A stretch of DNA of 64,000 nt from DAIPKP01 sp964545875 (GTDB taxonomy: Bacteria; Synergistota; Synergistia; Synergistales; Aminiphilaceae): contig CAZJHH010000003.1 in assembly GCA_964545875.1 (NCBI GenBank), forward strand, positions 248,001 to 312,000, read 5' to 3'. The number at the start of each line of letters is the position of its first letter. Within the stretch, counting starts at the first letter, position 1. This document shows positions 60,062 through 64,000 of this stretch, piece after piece. Made by a program: the position numbers and the translations under genes. A model generated the notes under the pieces. It did not search any database. It saw only the letters and a program-made list of their open reading frames with translations, and was not told the DNA's origin.

Positions 60062-60090
60062 GGGATATATCCGAGAAGAGGATATATCCC
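60062..60090 (+). promoter_or_regulatory. Hairpin immediately before the guaA ribosome-binding site
   Basis: GGGATATATCC and GGATATATCCC form an 11-bp perfect stem with a 7-base loop. It ends 23 bases before the guaA start and could affect translation. Confidence 0.4.
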
Positions 60091-60112
60091 ATATCCGAAG
60101 GGAGCGAAGCCT

Positions 60113-61648
60113 ATGCTTCTCGATACGGTGATCGTGTTAGATTATGGTTCCCAGTATACCCAGCTTATTGCCCGGCGCATCCGGGAGCAGAAGGTATACA
60201 GCGAAATTCTTCCCTGGGATACCCCCACGGAGAAGATTCTTGAAAAAAATCCCCGGGGGATCGTGCTTTCCGGAGGCCCCAACAGCGTTCATGCTCCGGG
60301 AGCTCCGGGAATTGCGGAGAGCCTTCTTGGTTCGGGGGTGCCTATTCTTGGAATATGCTATGGCATGCAGGTACTTGCCAAGGTTCTGGGAGGCCGGGTG
60401 GAACGGGGTGCCACGGCGGAGTACGGGCGATCTTCGGTGCGTTTTTACCGGGAGAATGCCCTTCTTCAGGGATTGAGCGAAACCTCCACGGTCTGGATGA
60501 GCCATTGGGATCACGTGGCGGAACTCCCCGAAGGGGCAACCCTTCTGGCGGAAAGCCTCGACGGAGTGCTTGCGGGATTTGCCGCAGGGGGGGGCAACAT
60601 CTGGGCCCTTCAGTTTCATCCCGAAGTGGTGCATACCCGGGAGGGTTCCGCCATTCTTCGGAATTTTCTTTTCTCGGTGTGCTCCTGCAACCCCACCTGG
60701 GATCTGGGAGAATTTGTGGAATCCATGAAGGAGGATATCCGGCACAAAGTCGGAAAAGATCGGGTCATCTGCGGTCTTTCCGGTGGTGTGGATTCCTCGG
60801 TGGCGGCGGTGCTCACCGCTCAGGCCGTGGGAGATCAGCTGGAGTGCATTTTCGTGAACAACGGCCTTCTCCGGCAGAACGAGGCGGAGGAGGTACTCCG
60901 CGCCTATGCCTCTCTGGATCTCAAGGTGCATTACGTGGATGCGGGAGAGCGTTTTCTTTCGGCTCTTCACGGAGTAACGGAGCCCGAAAAAAAACGCAAG
61001 ATCATCGGGGGAACCTTTATCCGGGTCTTCGAAGACGCCGCGAAGGAGTTGGGAGGCGCCGCATGGCTTCTCCAGGGAACGCTCTATCCCGATGTAATCG
61101 AGAGCGGTCACCAGGGCAAGGGAGCGGCGGTGATCAAAACGCATCATAACGTGGGGGGGCTTCCCGAGGATATGCAGTTCCAACTTCTGGAACCTTTGCG
61201 GGATCTCTTCAAGGATGAGGTTCGGGGAATAGGAAAAATTCTGGGAGTTCCCGAGAACATTCTCGGACGGCATCCCTTTCCCGGCCCGGGGCTTGGTGTG
61301 CGCTGTCTCGGAGAGATCCGGGAAGAGCGGCTGGAAACCCTGCGGAGGGCGGACGCCATCTTTATCCAGACTCTTCGGGACGAGGGGATTTACGACTCCA
61401 TATGGCAGGCCTTCTGCGTGCTTCTTCCGGTAAATACCGTGGGAGTTATGGGAGACATCCGGACGTATGCCGAGGCGGTGGTGCTCCGGGCGGTGGAGGC
61501 CCAGGACGGCATGACCGCGGATTGGGCCCGAATAGATCCCGCCATCCTTGACCGAGTGGCGAGGCGTATCTGTAACGAGGTGCCCGGAGTTAACCGAGTG
61601 GTGCTGGATATTACGGGAAAGCCTCCGGGAACCATCGAGTGGGAATAG
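60113..61648 (+). CDS. guaA: GMP synthase (glutamine-hydrolysing)
   Basis: 511 residues. Class I amidotransferase domain: SGGPNSVHAPGAPG, nucleophile C82 in GICYGMQ, and QFHPEVVHT with the catalytic His and Glu. PP-loop ATPase GLSGGVDSSVAA about residue 222, and the dimerisation domain ending DITGKPPGTIEWE. It makes GMP from XMP, glutamine and ATP. With purA nearby, this is a purine nucleotide region. No guanine riboswitch signature was found in the 190-base leader. Confidence 0.97.
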   Translation: MLLDTVIVLDYGSQYTQLIARRIREQKVYSEILPWDTPTEKILEKNPRGIVLSGGPNSVHAPGAPGIAESLLGSGVPILGICYGMQVLAKVLGGRVERGATAEYGRSSVRFYRENALLQGLSETSTVWMSHWDHVAELPEGATLLAESLDGVLAGFAAGGGNIWALQFHPEVVHTREGSAILRNFLFSVCSCNPTWDLGEFVESMKEDIRHKVGKDRVICGLSGGVDSSVAAVLTAQAVGDQLECIFVNNGLLRQNEAEEVLRAYASLDLKVHYVDAGERFLSALHGVTEPEKKRKIIGGTFIRVFEDAAKELGGAAWLLQGTLYPDVIESGHQGKGAAVIKTHHNVGGLPEDMQFQLLEPLRDLFKDEVRGIGKILGVPENILGRHPFPGPGLGVRCLGEIREERLETLRRADAIFIQTLRDEGIYDSIWQAFCVLLPVNTVGVMGDIRTYAEAVVLRAVEAQDGMTADWARIDPAILDRVARRICNEVPGVNRVVLDITGKPPGTIEWE

Positions 61649-61771
61649 TGCGGCGGCGGGGATCTCTGAGAATCTTTCCGGAAGGGAGAGAATGCCTTTT
61701 CCGGATGCATGAGAAGCGAATTTCGATGTTGAAGTAGCCGAGGAAAAAGGGCGAAGAAAGGAGGAGTTCTT

Positions 61772-62875
61772 GTGGAAAAGGACGACCGGGAATATCTTCG
61801 GCGATTCCGGGGCACCATGATTCCCTTTCTGTTGGTGCTGGGCCTCTTCGGCCTTCTGAGCTATCGGGTGACCCGTCCGGTGATGGCCCCTATTCTATGG
61901 GCCTCCCTGCTCTCCGCCTTTTCCTATCCTCTCTATCAATGGCTGCATATCCGGATTTTTCGGGGAAAGGACCGGAATATCGCCGCCTTCATAAACACCT
62001 GCGTGGTGGTGCTCGTGCTGGTGCTTCCCACCATCTTTCTGGGGAGCGTGCTTATCCGTGAAGGGGTCTATCTCTACGGCATCGTAACGGATTATCTGGC
62101 GGCGAATCCGAGCATCAATTTCCATCTGGGGGACTATCTTCCCGAGTGGCTTACCCGGGAAAACGCCGCCCTGGATGAATATGTCATCTCCCTTCAAAAC
62201 TCCTTGCGCCACGGATTGCGATGGGCCGCCTCCTACATAGGGGCCATTTCCCGGGATCTTCTGGGAAACGCCTTCAGTATCATCTACCAGGCGGTCTTTG
62301 CGGTGGTGGCTACGTTCTTTCTTACCCGGGACGGCCATGTGATACTTGAATATCTCAAGGATATCACTCCCCTGGGGGAGGAAGAGCGGGAGCTTTTTTT
62401 CGCCCGGGCGAAGAAACTTCTCCGCTCCATCGTATACGGAGTCATCTTTACCGCGGGAATCCAGGCTTTCTTGGGAACCCTGGGATGGTCCTACTTCGAA
62501 CTTCCGGCTCCCCTCATTTTTGGAGCGGTCATGTTCCTCCTCGCCATGATTCCCATCGTGGGCACCTCGTTGGTTCTTATCCCCGGAGCGGCGTATCTCT
62601 TCTTTCTCGGACATCACATCCAGGGGGTGGTACTGGCGGTATACAGCGTGGTGGCGGTAAGTTCCATCGAATCCTTCGTGCGCCCTCTCTTCATTTCCGA
62701 GGGAAGCCAGGTACACGCTCTTATCGTTATCGTGGGTATTCTGGGAGGTCTCGCCTCGTGGGGATTTCTCGGACTCTTCCTGGGGCCCCTGGTGGTTTCC
62801 CTGTTCATCTTTTTCCTGGATGGTTACCGTCGGATCGAGATCATCCGGCGGGGAAAAAATACGGATATTTCCTGA
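61772..62875 (+). CDS. AI-2E/PerM-family membrane protein
   Basis: 367 residues from GTG 61772, which has AAAGGAGGAG upstream. About eight membrane segments, a middle extracytoplasmic region (about 85-155) and the family motif LFGAVMFLLAMIPIVGT-like region (FGAVMFLLAMIPIVGTSL) near residues 250-268. Family members have been described as autoinducer-2 exporters or Na+/H+ antiporters; the role here is unknown. Confidence 0.88.
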   Translation: MEKDDREYLRRFRGTMIPFLLVLGLFGLLSYRVTRPVMAPILWASLLSAFSYPLYQWLHIRIFRGKDRNIAAFINTCVVVLVLVLPTIFLGSVLIREGVYLYGIVTDYLAANPSINFHLGDYLPEWLTRENAALDEYVISLQNSLRHGLRWAASYIGAISRDLLGNAFSIIYQAVFAVVATFFLTRDGHVILEYLKDITPLGEEERELFFARAKKLLRSIVYGVIFTAGIQAFLGTLGWSYFELPAPLIFGAVMFLLAMIPIVGTSLVLIPGAAYLFFLGHHIQGVVLAVYSVVAVSSIESFVRPLFISEGSQVHALIVIVGILGGLASWGFLGLFLGPLVVSLFIFFLDGYRRIEIIRRGKNTDIS

Positions 62876-62897
62876 CGAAAGGCGAGGAGGCGAAGAA

Positions 62898-63551
62898 ATG
62901 CCCTATGTCCTTGCAGTAAGCGGTCTCAAAAATTCCGGAAAGACCACCCTCTGCGGAGAGCTTCTTGAAAGGCTTCGGAGAAGGGGCTATGCGGTGGGAT
63001 ATGCCAAGCACAGCTCCCACTCTCTGGAGAGTTCCGAGAACACCGATACCGGAAAGATCCGGGCTCTCCAGATTTCCACGGTGCATTTCTCTCCCCGGGC
63101 GGTGCTCCTGGAGCTCGGAGAAGATCCCCCGGTGCAGTACACCCTTTCTCTGTGCTTTCCCCGGGAGGATCTGGTGCTTCTGGAAGGGGGCAAACATCTG
63201 CCCTTTCCCCGGATATGGGTGGGAGCTCCCGAAACGGTGCCTCCGGATGTAAAGGGCATCATCGCTTTCTGGAACCGATCTGCGGCGGAGAATCCCGACG
63301 ATTCCCCGGAGTACGCTCCGGGGGAGGAAGAGCGGCTGACGGATCGTATCGAAAAACTTCTGCTCCCCCGGGAAAAAGAAACTCTGGAGGTGTTTCTCGA
63401 AAATCGGAAACTCCCCGTGAAGAGCTTCGTGGGAGAGTTTATCGCCGGAGGTATCCGGGGAATGCTGGGATCTCTCAAGGGATACGCTCCGAATTTTTGC
63501 GGCAACATCTCTCTTCTTCTCAAAAATGACGAACCCTCGGAAAAATCCTGA
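62898..63551 (+). CDS. mobB: Molybdopterin-guanine dinucleotide biosynthesis protein MobB-like, with long C-terminus
   Basis: 217 residues from ATG 62898 (CGAGGAGG upstream). P-loop GLKNSGKTT (9-17) followed by GYAKHSSHSLESSENTDTGK, the MobB nucleotide and substrate region, and LVLLEGGKHLPFPRI. MobB assists in attaching GMP to molybdopterin. The C-terminal 50 residues (SFVGEFIAGGIRGMLGSLKG) are an extension seen in a subset of homologues. Downstream is a promoter for hppA. Confidence 0.85.
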   Translation: MPYVLAVSGLKNSGKTTLCGELLERLRRRGYAVGYAKHSSHSLESSENTDTGKIRALQISTVHFSPRAVLLELGEDPPVQYTLSLCFPREDLVLLEGGKHLPFPRIWVGAPETVPPDVKGIIAFWNRSAAENPDDSPEYAPGEEERLTDRIEKLLLPREKETLEVFLENRKLPVKSFVGEFIAGGIRGMLGSLKGYAPNFCGNISLLLKNDEPSEKS

Positions 63552-63649
63552 CGAAGCCCCGAGGTGTTTCCGGAATTTTTCAGGATGCAAGGGTACTTTT
63601 TTCAAAAAACAGACTCTTCGAGGCGGAGCGTTTTTTTCACCGAAGATGC

Positions 63650-63678
63650 TTGTTTCTTCCTGCGGAGCTGTCTATAAT
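63650..63678 (+). promoter_or_regulatory. hppA promoter
   Basis: TTGTTT (63650-63655), 17-base spacer, TATAAT (63673-63678), leaving an 80-base leader before the hppA start. Confidence 0.75.
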
Positions 63679-63763
63679 GAATACCGCTTTTCATGGAGTC
63701 CCTCTTATGTAATGGGGACATGGGCTTTTTTGTTGTGCACTTTAAAGGGAGGTTGTGGTACGG

Positions 63764-64000
63764 ATGTTTTTGCAGCTGTTGCTTGTGGCTCTTATAGGAG
63801 CCCTGTCCTTGGGATTCGCTTATTATTCCCTCGCCAAGATTAATGCTTTTGAGGTGAAAAACGATCGAGTAAACGAGCTTTCCGGCATTATTCACAGCGG
63901 AGCGATGACGTTTCTCTTCCGGGAATATCGCTGGCTGGCTCCTTTCGTGGTGCTGGTGGCTCTTTTCCTGGCCTTTAAAATCAGCATTCCCACGGCGATT
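63764..64000 (+). CDS. hppA: Membrane-bound pyrophosphatase, N-terminal part (gene cut by window edge)
   Basis: 79 residues are present, open to the window end. The first helix (LQLLLVALIGALSLGFAYYSLAK-like) and ELSGIIHSGAMTFLFREYR are characteristic of HppA, which couples pyrophosphate hydrolysis to Na+ or H+ export. The start ATG follows AAGGGAGG by about 11 bases. A good promoter is upstream. The ion selectivity residues are beyond the window. Confidence 0.88.
   Translation, partial: MFLQLLLVALIGALSLGFAYYSLAKINAFEVKNDRVNELSGIIHSGAMTFLFREYRWLAPFVVLVALFLAFKISIPTAI

Noticed and set aside
59920..60112. Purine riboswitch before guaA
   Set aside because: None of the conserved purine-aptamer core segments was visible; only simple hairpins are present.
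1..64000. Mobile elements, prophage, tRNA or rRNA genes
   Set aside because: No transposase, integrase, terminal inverted repeat, tRNA-like cloverleaf or rRNA segment was recognised on either strand.

Overview
The window is GC-rich, densely coding bacterial DNA, most likely from a member of the phylum Synergistota, that is, an anaerobic amino-acid fermenter with two membranes. This is inferred from four things. A large secreted protein (22658-25753) ends in a SYNERG-CTERM-like sorting tail. There are amino-acid reductase component B genes, including an in-frame UGA (selenocysteine) codon in grdB. There are two sets of butyrate kinase / phosphate butyryltransferase genes. The start of a membrane pyrophosphatase gene closes the window. 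No rRNA, tRNA, CRISPR array, insertion sequence or prophage was seen.

Layout. 1-2.9 kb: the tail of a membrane transporter, a 54-residue membrane protein, an M14-type aspartoacylase/desuccinylase-like enzyme and an unknown protein. 3-3.75 kb: a hicAB toxin-antitoxin pair on the minus strand with a promoter and probable operator. 3.8-7 kb: minus-strand grdE-grdB-grdX, divergent from a CdaR/PucR-type regulator (7257-8456). 8.5-8.9 kb: RNase P RNA on the minus strand. 9-14.6 kb: buk-ptb-ptb-buk plus a 2-hydroxyacid dehydrogenase. 15-22 kb: a secreted TPR-CHAT protease candidate between two exported proline-rich proteins, followed by two type II pseudopilins. 22-25.8 kb: a small ORF with a strong promoter, and the SYNERG-CTERM protein. 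26-29.4 kb: HAD phosphatase, HlyD-like protein, YggS, SepF and DivIVA. 29.6-32 kb: hypCDE. 32-34.5 kb: rny and a YmdB-type phosphodiesterase on the minus strand. 35-40.7 kb: alanine-type metabolism (NSS and AGCS transporters, alanine racemase, alanine dehydrogenase). 40.9-44.7 kb: rubrerythrin, a class II aldolase-family protein and RNase J. 44.7-57.8 kb: a long envelope operon (Na/Pi symporter, uppP, maf, DUF5693 protein, csaB, a split transketolase-like pair, ftsEX, an EnvC-like protein, an S41 protease and a YibQ-type deacetylase). 57.9-64 kb: purA, an acetyltransferase, guaA, a PerM-family transporter, mobB and the start of hppA.

How the genes work together. The transporters, alanine racemase/dehydrogenase and Grd component B bring in and break down amino acids or amines; acetyl phosphate or butyryl-CoA pathways (buk/ptb) would yield ATP; HypCDE serve a NiFe hydrogenase encoded elsewhere; rubrerythrin protects against oxygen. 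The envelope operon joins undecaprenyl phosphate recycling, pyruvylation of a wall polymer (the anchor for SLH proteins) and FtsEX-controlled peptidoglycan cleavage.

The most unusual items are the transketolase-like pair, whose Mg/thiamine-diphosphate ligands are replaced, inside the envelope operon; the exported CHAT-TPR protein with its two exported partners; the leader of the first buk gene, which has a terminator in front of the ribosome-binding site; and the selenocysteine-containing grdB in a cluster that lacks components A and C.
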